Assembly: GCA_028687415.1 (NCBI GenBank)
Contig: JAQUAC010000176.1
Coordinates: forward strand, 1-5,412
Source: Acidocella sp.
Lineage (GTDB): Bacteria; Pseudomonadota; Alphaproteobacteria; Acetobacterales; Acetobacteraceae
Direction of reading: 5' to 3'
Length of the DNA stretch: 5,412 nucleotides
Shown one piece after another: positions 1 to 5,412 of the stretch (position 1 is the first letter of the stretch; each line of letters starts with the position of its first letter). The translations under genes were made by a program, and so were the position numbers. A model generated the notes under the pieces. The model searched no databases. It saw only the letters and a program-made list of their open reading frames with translations, and was not told the DNA's origin.

Positions 1-1
1 C

Positions 2-784
2 TCCACCGAGAGCGATGCATTCGAGGTTTCCGGCCGTGGCGAGCTTCAGCTGGGCGTGCTCATCGAGCAGATGCGCCGCGAGAGCTTCGAGCTGACCATC
101 GGCCGCCCGCGCGTGCTCACCCGCCTGAACCCGGAGACGGGCGAGCGCGAGGAGCCGTATGAGGAAGTGCTGATCGACGTGGACGAGCCCTATTCCGGCG
201 CGGTCGTCGATAAGATGTCCCGCCGCAAGGGCGAGCTGTCCGACATCCGCCCCTCCGGCGGCGGCAAGCAGCGCCTGACCTTCCGCATCCCGTCGCGCGG
301 CCTCATCGGCTATCACGGTGAGTTCCTGACCGACACGCGCGGCACCGGCGTGATGAACCGCCTGTTCGCGGGTTACGGTCCGTGGAAGGGCAAGATTGAG
401 GGCCGCCGCAACGGCGCGCTGATCTCCTCCGAGGATGGCGAGGCCGTGCAGTACTCGCTGTTCTCCCTGCAGGACCGCGGCACCCTGTTCGTCAACCCGG
501 GCGACAAGGTCTATGTGGGCATGATCCTCGGCGAGCACAGCCGTGAGAACGACCTGGACGTGAACCCGGTGCGCGAGAAGAAGCTGACCAACATCCGCGC
601 CGCCGGCAAGGACGAGGCGCTGCTGCTGGTGCCGCCCCGCCGCATGTCGCTGGAGCAGGCCATTGCCTATGTGGAAGACGACGAGCTGGTGGAAGTCACC
701 CCCAGCGCCGTGCGTCTGCGCAAGAAGCATCTGGACCCGAACGCCCGCAAGCGCGCCGACCGCAAGTCGGACGACGCGGCGTAA
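2..784 (+). CDS. typA: Translational GTPase TypA/BipA, C-terminal part (5' end outside window)
   Basis: This is the C-terminal ~260 residues of the ribosome-associated GTPase TypA (BipA), an EF-G-like factor linked to ribosome assembly and growth under stress or low temperature. The frame is open to the left edge, so the G domain and domain II lie upstream; the family is usually about 600 residues. Visible residues 3-16 carry the EF-G-like domain III motif ESDAFEVSGRGELQ. Domain V follows with SRGLIGYHGEF and the BipA-typical stretch TRGTGVMNRLF and GYGPWKG. The BipA-specific C-terminal domain then shows LQDRGTLFVNPGD, HSRENDLDVNP, KKLTNIRAAGKDEA and EQAIAYVEDDELVEVTP. It ends in a basic tail (RLRKKHLDPNARKRADRK), the region implicated in ribosome binding in this family. 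An apparent GTG start at 56 is internal and should be ignored, because the homology continues upstream of it. The gene converges on the tonB-like gene and is separated from it by terminator hairpins. Assignment is very secure. Confidence 0.97.
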   Translation, partial: STESDAFEVSGRGELQLGVLIEQMRRESFELTIGRPRVLTRLNPETGEREEPYEEVLIDVDEPYSGAVVDKMSRRKGELSDIRPSGGGKQRLTFRIPSRGLIGYHGEFLTDTRGTGVMNRLFAGYGPWKGKIEGRRNGALISSEDGEAVQYSLFSLQDRGTLFVNPGDKVYVGMILGEHSRENDLDVNPVREKKLTNIRAAGKDEALLLVPPRRMSLEQAIAYVEDDELVEVTPSAVRLRKKHLDPNARKRADRKSDDAA

Positions 785-792
785 GCTGGAAA

Positions 793-819
793 AGGCCAGG
801 GGGTGCTGCCCCCTGGCCT
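793..819. repeat. Perfect GC-rich inverted repeat (11-bp arms) after typA
   Basis: The arms AGGCCAGGGGG (793-803) and CCCCCTGGCCT (809-819) are perfect reverse complements around a 5-nt loop, TGCTG. The hairpin begins 8 nt after the typA stop codon. No T-tract follows on either strand, so it is not a classical intrinsic terminator by itself. It may stabilise the 3' end of the typA mRNA, assist the terminator downstream, or be a copy of a dispersed GC-rich palindrome. The repeat itself is seen directly; its function is inferred. Confidence 0.75.
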
Positions 820-845
820 CCTGCTCAAGGCCCAGCCTTGAGAAT

Positions 846-874
846 AAAAAGGGACCCCACAAAGGTCCCTTTTT
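846..874. terminator. Bidirectional rho-independent terminator between typA and the tonB-like gene
   Basis: The sequence AAAAAGGGACC (846-856), a 7-nt loop, then GGTCCCTTTTT (864-874) forms a perfect 11-bp inverted repeat. Its core is a 6-bp GC-rich stem, with an A-tract on the left and a T-tract on the right. Read on either strand it gives a GC stem followed by a run of U, as expected for a terminator shared by converging genes: typA from the left, and the CDF-tonB operon from the right, 54 nt beyond the tonB stop. Confidence 0.88.
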
Positions 875-927
875 CTGTGCCTGATATGTGAGTTCCAGGG
901 ACACGGCCCTTGGCCCCTGACCTTGTC

Positions 928-1644
928 TTACCGCGTCTCGAACCTGATCCAGAGATGCAGCGTGGCGGCAATCGGCACGCCGTTGCGTAACGCCGGTTGA
1001 AAGCGCCAGTGCAAGGCGGCCTCATGGGCGTTGGCATCCAAATCCGGATAGCCGCTGCTTTGGGTAATGATCACGTCGCGCACGGTGCCCAACGGCGTAA
1101 TATAAACCGTGAACCGCACCGTCCCCTGCTCCCCGGCATTACGCGCTTCCTGGCTGTAATCCGGGGCCTCATTATCGGCGTAGGGCACGGCCTGACGGAT
1201 CACGGCAACAGCTATGGGGCCAGTCTTCTCCGCCTTCCTGTGGCTGCCCTGCGGCGCGGCCTGCGCTGGCTGTGGCGCCCGCGCCGGGCTTGGCGGCGGC
1301 GGGGCTGGCGGGGGCGGCAGAGGCAATGTCCCATTCGGGGCGGCAGGAACCGGGGGCATGGGCGGCACGGGCACTGGCGGCGCGGGGGCAGAGGTGCTGC
1401 CCTGCGGCGTGGTTTCAGAGACCACGGAAACCACCACCTCATCCGGCACCGGCTTCGGCAAATGCAGCCTCACCACCAGCAGCGCGGCGGCCACGGCCAG
1501 ATGCAGCGCCCCGGCAACGGCAAAAGCCCGCCACGGCCAGCCCCTCGTCTCCAATAGCGCCGGCCGCCCCTCCGCCACAGCACCGAGCGGCGGGTCCGCA
1601 GGCAATATCTCCGGTGCCGTGTAGCGCTGGGCGTGGCAGGTCAT
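928..1644 (-). CDS. Energy transducer TonB family protein
   Basis: This 238-residue protein has TonB architecture. An N-terminal cytoplasmic segment of about 39 residues is followed by one transmembrane helix at 40-58 (AFAVAGALHLAVAAALLVV). That helix holds a histidine (His48), as the TonB membrane anchor does in E. coli. A proline/alanine-rich periplasmic spacer covers about 84-131, with a basic patch SHRKAEK at 134-140. The C-terminal TonB domain spans about 158-238, with PDYSQEARNAGEQGTVRFTV, SSGYPDLDANAHEAALHWRF and PALRNGVPIAATLHLWIRF. In the family, this protein couples ExbB-ExbD and the proton motive force to outer-membrane receptors by contacting their TonB box. No exbB/exbD is in the window. 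The ATG lies 7 bp after the CDF stop codon with only a weak GGA before it, so translation is probably coupled to the CDF gene. The N-terminal segment is longer than in E. coli TonB, so a later start cannot be excluded. Which tonB paralogue this is cannot be told; partnership with the nearby receptor is inference. Confidence 0.92.
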   Translation of the reverse strand: MTCHAQRYTAPEILPADPPLGAVAEGRPALLETRGWPWRAFAVAGALHLAVAAALLVVRLHLPKPVPDEVVVSVVSETTPQGSTSAPAPPVPVPPMPPVPAAPNGTLPLPPPPAPPPPSPARAPQPAQAAPQGSHRKAEKTGPIAVAVIRQAVPYADNEAPDYSQEARNAGEQGTVRFTVYITPLGTVRDVIITQSSGYPDLDANAHEAALHWRFQPALRNGVPIAATLHLWIRFETR

Positions 1645-1651
1645 TCCGCGG

Positions 1652-2650
1652 TCACGGCAGCAGCACGCCCTCGTGCTTCGCCTTCACCTCTGGCTCAACA
1701 TGAATGGTGATGACCACCCCCTTCATCTCCGCCTTCAGTGCCGCCTCTATCCGGTCGCAAATGTCATGGGCGGCGTTCACGGTCATCTCGCCCGGCACCA
1801 CCAGATGGAATTCCAGAAAACTCGCCGGCCCGGCCTGGCGGATGCGCAGATCATGCGCCTCGATGGCGCCGGTGGCGTATTGGCGCACCAGGGCCTGGAT
1901 GCGCTCGGTCGTCTCCGGCGGCGGCGCTTCGTCCAGCAGCCCGCTCAGCGCTGTCAGCACGGTCTTGCCCCCCATAAATGCGATCTGCGCCGCAATGCCG
2001 AGCGCGATCAGCGGGTCGAGAATGGGCAGGTGGACCAAGGCGGCCCCCAGCAGCGCCGCGATAATGCCAACCGAGGTCAGCACATCGGAGACCAGATGCT
2101 GGGCATCGGCCAAAAGTGCTGGAGAGCGGTCCCGCCTGCCAATAAAGTGCAGCAGCGCGGCCCATAGCGCGTTGACGCCCCCCGCCAGCCCGTTAAGCGC
2201 AAGCCCTATCCCCAACCCGCCATTAATCGGCGCCAGCGCGTGCGGGTGCAACAACTCCTGCGAGGCATGCTGGAAGATCAGCACGGCGGCGACCAGGATC
2301 ATCGCCCCGGTGGCCATGGCGCTCAGCAGCTCGGCCTTGGCATGGCCGTAATTATGCTGCTCATCCGCCGGCTTGGCCGCAAGGATAAGCGCGTACAGCG
2401 CCAGCCCCGAGGAAGCGACGTTGACCAGGGCTTCAAGGGCATCAGAGAAGAGCGCGGTACTGCCACTGACCCGGGCGGCAAGAAGCTTGCAGCCAAAGAC
2501 CAGCACACCGACCGCGATACTCCCCGTCGCAATTTTGAGGATCGGTTTCACGCGCCTTGCTACCAGGGCGAGGCGGCACGGCGCAACGGCCCCGGGCCAA
2601 ACTGACATATCGTCATTTGTATTGACTATGTGGGAGTGAAGCCGTGACAT
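1652..2650 (-). CDS. Cation diffusion facilitator (CDF) family divalent metal transporter
   Basis: An inner-membrane antiporter of the CDF family, which exports divalent metals (Zn, Fe, Co, Mn, Cd, Ni depending on subgroup) in exchange for protons. Six hydrophobic segments are visible, roughly at residues 40-58, 66-90, 108-126, 143-165, 178-203 and 205-226. A loop, DEQHNYGHAKAE (96-107), is typical of CDFs. TM5 carries the metal-site pair His185-x3-Asp189 (QHLVSD). The matching TM2 positions are Glu73 and Asn77 (EALVN) instead of the usual His/Asp-x3-Asp, so metal preference cannot be read off. The cytoplasmic ZT-dimer domain covers about 242-321 with AHDLRIRQAG, EFHLVVPG, AHDICDRIE and TIHVEPE. 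It is the first gene of a likely two-gene operon with tonB. The start is uncertain. The ATG at 2650 gives 332 residues and has a weak upstream GA-rich sequence. An in-frame ATG at 2608 gives 318 residues, is closer to where family homology begins, but has no clear ribosome site. Confidence 0.94.
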   Translation of the reverse strand: MSRLHSHIVNTNDDMSVWPGAVAPCRLALVARRVKPILKIATGSIAVGVLVFGCKLLAARVSGSTALFSDALEALVNVASSGLALYALILAAKPADEQHNYGHAKAELLSAMATGAMILVAAVLIFQHASQELLHPHALAPINGGLGIGLALNGLAGGVNALWAALLHFIGRRDRSPALLADAQHLVSDVLTSVGIIAALLGAALVHLPILDPLIALGIAAQIAFMGGKTVLTALSGLLDEAPPPETTERIQALVRQYATGAIEAHDLRIRQAGPASFLEFHLVVPGEMTVNAAHDICDRIEAALKAEMKGVVITIHVEPEVKAKHEGVLLP

Positions 2651-2652
2651 AT
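2603..2652. repeat. Two direct TGACATAT copies overlapping both candidate CDF starts
   Basis: TGACATAT occurs at 2603-2610 and again at 2645-2652, exactly 42 bp apart, about four helical turns. On the minus strand each reads ATATGTCA and contains one of the two in-frame candidate ATGs of the CDF gene (2608 and 2650). The first copy is also part of a small inverted repeat, TGAC-N5-GTCA (2603-2615). They could be regulator half-sites or a remnant of a small duplication; coincidence is also possible. Confidence 0.35.
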
Positions 2653-2655
2653 ATT
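2622..2655 (+). promoter_or_regulatory. Possible promoter elements for the outer-membrane barrel gene
   Basis: TTGACT at 2622-2627 is a close match to a -35 box. TATATT at 2650-2655 is a close match to a -10 box, but the spacer is 22 bp, longer than the usual 16-18. ACATAT at 2647-2652 gives a 19-bp spacer with a poorer box. The -35 candidate would lie inside the CDF reading frame if that gene starts at 2650. The stretch is AT-rich against a GC-rich background, which supports a promoter here without fixing its exact elements. Confidence 0.3.
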
Positions 2656-2682
2656 CTCTATCAGCCTAGGCATAGCCGCCAA
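2648..2682 (-). promoter_or_regulatory. Possible promoter for the CDF-tonB operon
   Basis: On the minus strand TTGGCG (2682-2677) is followed after 18 bp by GAGAAT (2658-2653), a modest -35/-10 pair; the overlapping TATATG (2653-2648) is another -10-like hexamer. Initiation from either would fall at or past the ATG at 2650, which would favour the shorter CDF product starting at 2608. The matches are weak and alphaproteobacterial promoters often deviate from this consensus. Confidence 0.25.
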
Positions 2683-2729
2683 GAACCGGGCTCCAGGGAG
2701 AGGACTGAATGTGGATACAACGCCTAGGC
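2664..2729. repeat. Pair of GCCTAGGC palindromes flanking the start of the outer-membrane gene
   Basis: The 8-bp palindrome GCCTAGGC is present at 2664-2671, in the divergent intergenic region, and at 2722-2729, inside the first codons of the plus-strand gene. There the symmetry extends to 10 bp (CGCCTAGGCG). Centres are 58 bp apart. Reading the whole window, these are the only two CTAG tetranucleotides I find. The placement around a divergent promoter would suit an operator pair, but no known regulator is recognised. Confidence 0.4.
2695..2704 (+). promoter_or_regulatory. Ribosome binding site deciding the start at 2709
   Basis: AGGGAGAGGA is a strong purine-rich Shine-Dalgarno sequence. 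Its GGGAG part ends 8 nt, and its AGGA part 4 nt, before the ATG at 2709. Together with the signal peptide that begins at this ATG it fixes the start of the outer-membrane gene and shows that the plus strand is the coding strand here. Confidence 0.75.
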
Positions 2730-3812
2730 GAGCGCGCCTGCCTTACGCTCGCCACGCTCTTGCTCAGCCTGGGCGCCCATGCCGCGCGCGCGGGGTCCGA
2801 CCCGTATCCGGGTGAGGGCATCGCCCCCCCGGCCAATCTCAACATCGTGCTGGTGTATCAGCGCTTCACCGATGCCGGCAGCTATGCCCAGCCGGATGGC
2901 AGCGTGTATTCCCACAACACCCGCATCTCCACCGACGCCATGGTCGTGCGCTATATCCGCACCTTCAATGTCGGCTCCATGGTCGGCGGGGTACAGGCCG
3001 TCGGCTCCTATATCAATTATCTCGGCAATCAGGAGCTCGGCACCGGCAACATCGCCGCCCCGGCGGGCCTGCCGCGCGGCACCCCCTCCTATGGGCCTGG
3101 GCACGCGGCGCTTTCGGCCAATAACGGCTTTGCCGAACCGCTGATCGGCGCGTTCCTGTTTCCCTACGCCGACCGGCAGACCGGCACCTACTGGGTGGTG
3201 GCCCCATGGATCGGCGTGCCGCTTGGCAGCTATAGTTCGGAGAGCACTCTGAACGCCACCTCCAATCTCTGGACCTTCGAGATGGAAACCGGTTTCCGCA
3301 CCACGCTGCTGGGCAGCCCCACAGGGCGCAACCTGGCGCTGGAGCTCTGGGGAGAGGGCTATGTGTTCGGCACCAATGGCGATGCCGGCTCCACCTCCCC
3401 GGCCGTGTACGCCAACAACATTCCCTCGGTTTACGACACCCTCAACACCATCACCCACGGGCTGGTGCCGGACAGCAACCCCCTGCGTCAGGCCAGCACC
3501 GTGTCGGCGCATCTGCACGAGCAGCCCTCGGCCGAGCTGCGCGTGTACCTGCCCTATGAGTTCTTTCCCCCCACCCATGCCGTGGTGTCGCCGGGCCTGT
3601 TCCAGTCCTTCGGCGGTAAGCAGACCTACACGCTTAGCGATGGCCGCAAGGTGGACGCCGGCACCCGCACCCAGACGACGCAGCTGCGTCTCGTGGTCTC
3701 CACCTTCATCTCGCCTCATGTGGAAGTGATGCTGGCCGGCAGCTACGACCTGGTGGCGCATGGCGCACCGCTCAACCGCGGCGTGATGCTGCGCATCGGC
3801 ACGTTCTTCTGA
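2709..3812 (+). CDS. Putative outer-membrane beta-barrel protein, phenol-degradation 'MetA-pathway'-like
   Basis: This 367-residue exported protein resembles the 'MetA-pathway of phenol degradation' family, outer-membrane proteins often found beside catabolic or solvent-response genes whose transport role is mostly untested. The N-terminus is a signal peptide: charged RLGER, hydrophobic core at 11-22 (CLTLATLLLSLG), and probable cleavage after AHA (25) or ARA (28). The mature part opens with the family-like DPYPGEGIAPPANLNIVLVY. It then alternates aromatic and polar residues as in amphipathic strands (for example STDAMVVRYIRTFNVGS, GTYWVVAPWIGVPLGSY, FEMETGFRTTL, LALELWGEGYVFG, SAELRVYLPYEFF, QLRLVVSTFISPHVEVML). 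The chain ends in phenylalanine (MLRIGTFF), the classic outer-membrane barrel sorting signal. It has a strong ribosome site, is divergent from the CDF-tonB operon and convergent with the receptor. No catabolic genes lie next to it, so a phenol-related role should not be assumed. Outer-membrane location is well supported; the substrate is unknown. Confidence 0.85.
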   Translation: MWIQRLGERACLTLATLLLSLGAHAARAGSDPYPGEGIAPPANLNIVLVYQRFTDAGSYAQPDGSVYSHNTRISTDAMVVRYIRTFNVGSMVGGVQAVGSYINYLGNQELGTGNIAAPAGLPRGTPSYGPGHAALSANNGFAEPLIGAFLFPYADRQTGTYWVVAPWIGVPLGSYSSESTLNATSNLWTFEMETGFRTTLLGSPTGRNLALELWGEGYVFGTNGDAGSTSPAVYANNIPSVYDTLNTITHGLVPDSNPLRQASTVSAHLHEQPSAELRVYLPYEFFPPTHAVVSPGLFQSFGGKQTYTLSDGRKVDAGTRTQTTQLRLVVSTFISPHVEVMLAGSYDLVAHGAPLNRGVMLRIGTFF

Positions 3813-3837
3813 GCCCGCTTGCAGCTTCGCGCCTCAT

Positions 3838-3855
3838 GTAGACAGAGCTGTCTAC
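3838..3855. promoter_or_regulatory. GTAGACAG-AG-CTGTCTAC palindrome between convergent genes, overlapping a stop codon
   Basis: Eight-bp arms GTAGACAG (3838-3845) and CTGTCTAC (3848-3855) flank an AG centre. The right arm includes the TAG stop of the minus-strand receptor gene (3852-3854). As RNA it would form a short hairpin for both converging transcripts, but it has no T-tract on either side. The tight dyad also has the look of a repressor operator. Terminator-like or protein-binding roles are both inference. Confidence 0.5.
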
Positions 3856-5412
3856 TCCATCTGCGCCCGCACGCCGATCAGCATCGACGCCCCGGCGATC
3901 TGCAAGCCATTCGCTGACTCGAAATTTGAGTTGAGAATGTTCTTGCCGGTGGCGAACAGGGTGAACTTGCCGTTCAACCTGTAGGTGACGTTTAAATTCA
4001 CCACCGTCCCCGGATCGGCGCTGCCGATGCCGGTCATGTAGCCGTCATTACCGTAAAGATAGTCGCTGAAGCGCCCGACATATTGCACCTGCGGCACAAT
4101 GCTGAGCCCCGGCAACGGCTTGATGGTGACGGTGGCGCTACCCGCGTTCTGCGGCCGGCGTAGCAAGGCCGAACCGTCAGTGCCGGAGACGGCGCGGGTA
4201 TAGGTATAGTTCACCTCCGCCGAAAACCACGACGCCGGGTTCAGCACGTAATCCGTCTCCACGCCGTTGATGTTGGCGCGGGCGACGTTCTCTTCCATGT
4301 AAGTGTAGTTGGACGTCGCCACGGACTGGATCAGGTTGCGGATGGAGGTGAAAAAATACGTCGCCGAGATGCTGGCGAAATCCGCACGGCCAAAAGCGGG
4401 GATGTCGAATTGCGGGCCAATCTCCCAGCCGGTACTGCGTTCCGGGCGTAGATTCGGGTTGCCGCTATCGCCGTAATTATCGACATAATGCAGATCGAAC
4501 AGAGACGGTGCGAGGAAGCCGGTGCCGACCGAACCCTTCAGTGTCGCGTCGATTTCCGGCAGGGCCAGCACCCCGCCCACGCGCCAGGTGACGGCGCTGC
4601 CAAAGCTGGAGACGGTATCGTCACGCACCGCACCTGTGAGGGTGAAGCGGTCGGCTATGGTGGTTTGCAGCCCGGCATGCCCGGACCAGCTATGCTGAGA
4701 GGCGCGCAGATAAGTGGTGTAGCCGCCGCTCTCCTCGTTCACGGCTTCATGCGCGGTGTCGTTGCTGTATTCAGTGCCGAAGAGCAGCGAGGAGAAGGTG
4801 AACGGCCCGGCATCTGACAGCCGCAACGTGTTGTTCCACTGCGTATCCGTGCGGTAGCCGTGGTAGATGTCGTTGGCGCTGGCCTGGTTGGGGTCGTTGG
4901 CATCCAGCAGGTTGCGGTTATGGATGTTGTCCTGCATCTGAGCGACGAACAGATCCGTGCTCAGCCGCCCGCCAAGCAGCGTGCTGGAGACTCCGAGCTT
5001 GCCGAAAAAGCTGCTGTTGTAGAAGTAGTTGTTGGGGTCGTCATAGACCGGATAGTCGAGGTTCGGTGAGGCGGAATCCGTGCCTTGGGCGCGCAAAATC
5101 GCGTAAACCCGCGTGCCCTGCACCGGGGTGTAGCCAAGGCTGAGCGAGCCGAGCCGGGAGCGGTACGGATCCTGATGGTTGGCGTAAACGCCTTTCATGC
5201 GTTTTGGCGTGTAGTCGAACCCCGCCTCTTCATCGATGCCGCCGCTCAACGCGTAGTCGAATTTGCCGGTCACGCCAGAGAGGGTGGCGCTGGCCTGGGC
5301 CTGGGCCGGGTAGCCGCCCGCCACCGTCACCGTGGCCTGGGAGGGCTTGGTGCCGCGTTTGGTGATGATGTTGATAACGCCGCCAATGGCGTGCGAGCCG
5401 TACAGGCCGGAC
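3852..5412 (-). CDS. TonB-dependent outer-membrane receptor, BtuB-like, partial (5' end outside window)
   Basis: The visible 519 residues are the end of the plug and the whole barrel of a TonB-dependent receptor. The frame is open to the right edge. The last plug segment reads SGLYGSHAIGGVINIITKRG (visible residues 1-20), the hallmark plug motif, and is closest in style to the cobalamin receptor BtuB. Barrel signatures include GTGFLAPSLFDLHY (296-309), GNPNLRPERSTGWEIG (317-332), NGVETDYVLNP (382-392) and LLRRPQNAG (416-424). The final strands contain VVNLNVTYRLNGKFTLFATGKNILNSNFE. The signal peptide, TonB box and most of the plug, perhaps 100-150 residues, lie beyond the window. A GTG at 5330 is internal, not the start. 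The protein ends GVRAQME, lacking the usual C-terminal Phe/Trp. Receptors of this type bind cobalamin, siderophores or metal chelates at the cell surface and import them with TonB energy; the substrate cannot be fixed from the barrel alone. A tonB gene lies about 2.2 kb downstream on the same strand, separated by the opposite-strand barrel gene. Confidence 0.93.
   Translation of the reverse strand, partial: SGLYGSHAIGGVINIITKRGTKPSQATVTVAGGYPAQAQASATLSGVTGKFDYALSGGIDEEAGFDYTPKRMKGVYANHQDPYRSRLGSLSLGYTPVQGTRVYAILRAQGTDSASPNLDYPVYDDPNNYFYNSSFFGKLGVSSTLLGGRLSTDLFVAQMQDNIHNRNLLDANDPNQASANDIYHGYRTDTQWNNTLRLSDAGPFTFSSLLFGTEYSNDTAHEAVNEESGGYTTYLRASQHSWSGHAGLQTTIADRFTLTGAVRDDTVSSFGSAVTWRVGGVLALPEIDATLKGSVGTGFLAPSLFDLHYVDNYGDSGNPNLRPERSTGWEIGPQFDIPAFGRADFASISATYFFTSIRNLIQSVATSNYTYMEENVARANINGVETDYVLNPASWFSAEVNYTYTRAVSGTDGSALLRRPQNAGSATVTIKPLPGLSIVPQVQYVGRFSDYLYGNDGYMTGIGSADPGTVVNLNVTYRLNGKFTLFATGKNILNSNFESANGLQIAGASMLIGVRAQME

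Noticed and set aside
56..58. GTG as a possible start of a short protein
   Set aside because: Conserved TypA sequence (ESDAFEVSGRGELQ) continues in frame upstream to the window edge, so this is an internal valine.
895..917. Possible hairpin CAGGG ... CCCTG just downstream of tonB
   Set aside because: The arms are only 5 bp with a long loop and no U-tract; the hairpin at 846-874 explains termination better.
997..1703. Several plus-strand open frames opposite the tonB-like gene
   Set aside because: They mirror the proline-rich region of TonB and read as low-complexity Gly/Arg/Ala/Pro sequence without domains or ribosome sites.
1673..2605. Plus-strand open frames opposite the CDF gene
   Set aside because: There is no recognisable family, and the minus-strand protein has clear CDF transmembrane and cytoplasmic domain motifs throughout.
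2645..2663. AT-rich TGACATATATTCTCTATCA as a Fur- or Zur-type box
   Set aside because: Only the outer TGA/TCA bases are symmetrical and the interior does not match a Fur-type repeat; it is better treated as promoter sequence.
2724..3761. Long minus-strand open frame (345 codons) opposite the outer-membrane barrel gene
   Set aside because: Its translation is rich in Gly, His and Arg with no recognisable domain, and it lies wholly opposite a gene with a strong ribosome site, signal peptide and barrel features. Long antisense frames are expected in GC-rich DNA.
5328..5330. GTG as the start of a plugless receptor
   Set aside because: The same frame continues to the edge and encodes the plug motif YGSHAIGGVINIITKRG, so the gene extends beyond the window.

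Overview
The window looks like a piece of an alphaproteobacterial chromosome with high GC content (judged by eye). The family mix and gene style suggest Acetobacteraceae/Rhodospirillales. That placement is inference: there is no rRNA or other firm taxonomic marker here. All five protein genes can be assigned to families. Two run off the window edges: the elongation-factor-like GTPase typA/bipA on the left and a TonB-dependent receptor on the right.

Layout, left to right. (1) 2-784, plus strand: the C-terminal ~260 residues of TypA/BipA. (2) 785-927: a convergent intergenic gap with two perfect 11-bp hairpins. The second has an A-tract on one side and a T-tract on the other and should terminate transcription from both sides. 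(3) 928-1644 and 1652-2650, minus strand: a cation diffusion facilitator (CDF) metal transporter followed 7 bp later by a TonB-type energy transducer, probably one operon. (4) 2651-2708: a short divergent intergenic region with AT-rich promoter-like sequence and one copy of an 8-bp palindrome, GCCTAGGC. A second copy lies just inside the next gene. (5) 2709-3812, plus strand: a secreted, probably outer-membrane beta-barrel protein resembling the 'MetA-pathway of phenol degradation' family. (6) 3813-3851: a 39-bp convergent gap with a near-perfect palindrome running into the stop codon of the next gene. (7) 3852 to the right edge, minus strand: a BtuB-like TonB-dependent outer-membrane receptor missing its N-terminus.

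How the genes may work together. The four genes right of typA all concern the envelope and small-solute or metal traffic: inner-membrane metal export (CDF), a TonB that would power outer-membrane receptors, one such receptor, and a separate outer-membrane barrel. No exbB/exbD is visible, so TonB must rely on partners encoded elsewhere. A joint metal or cobalamin handling role is plausible from the grouping but not shown. typA is housekeeping and separated by a strong terminator. I see no tRNA, rRNA, CRISPR array, insertion sequence or phage gene. Nothing here clearly amounts to an undescribed system; the more unusual points are the CDF-tonB coupling, the atypical CDF metal-site residues and the palindromes around the outer-membrane genes.
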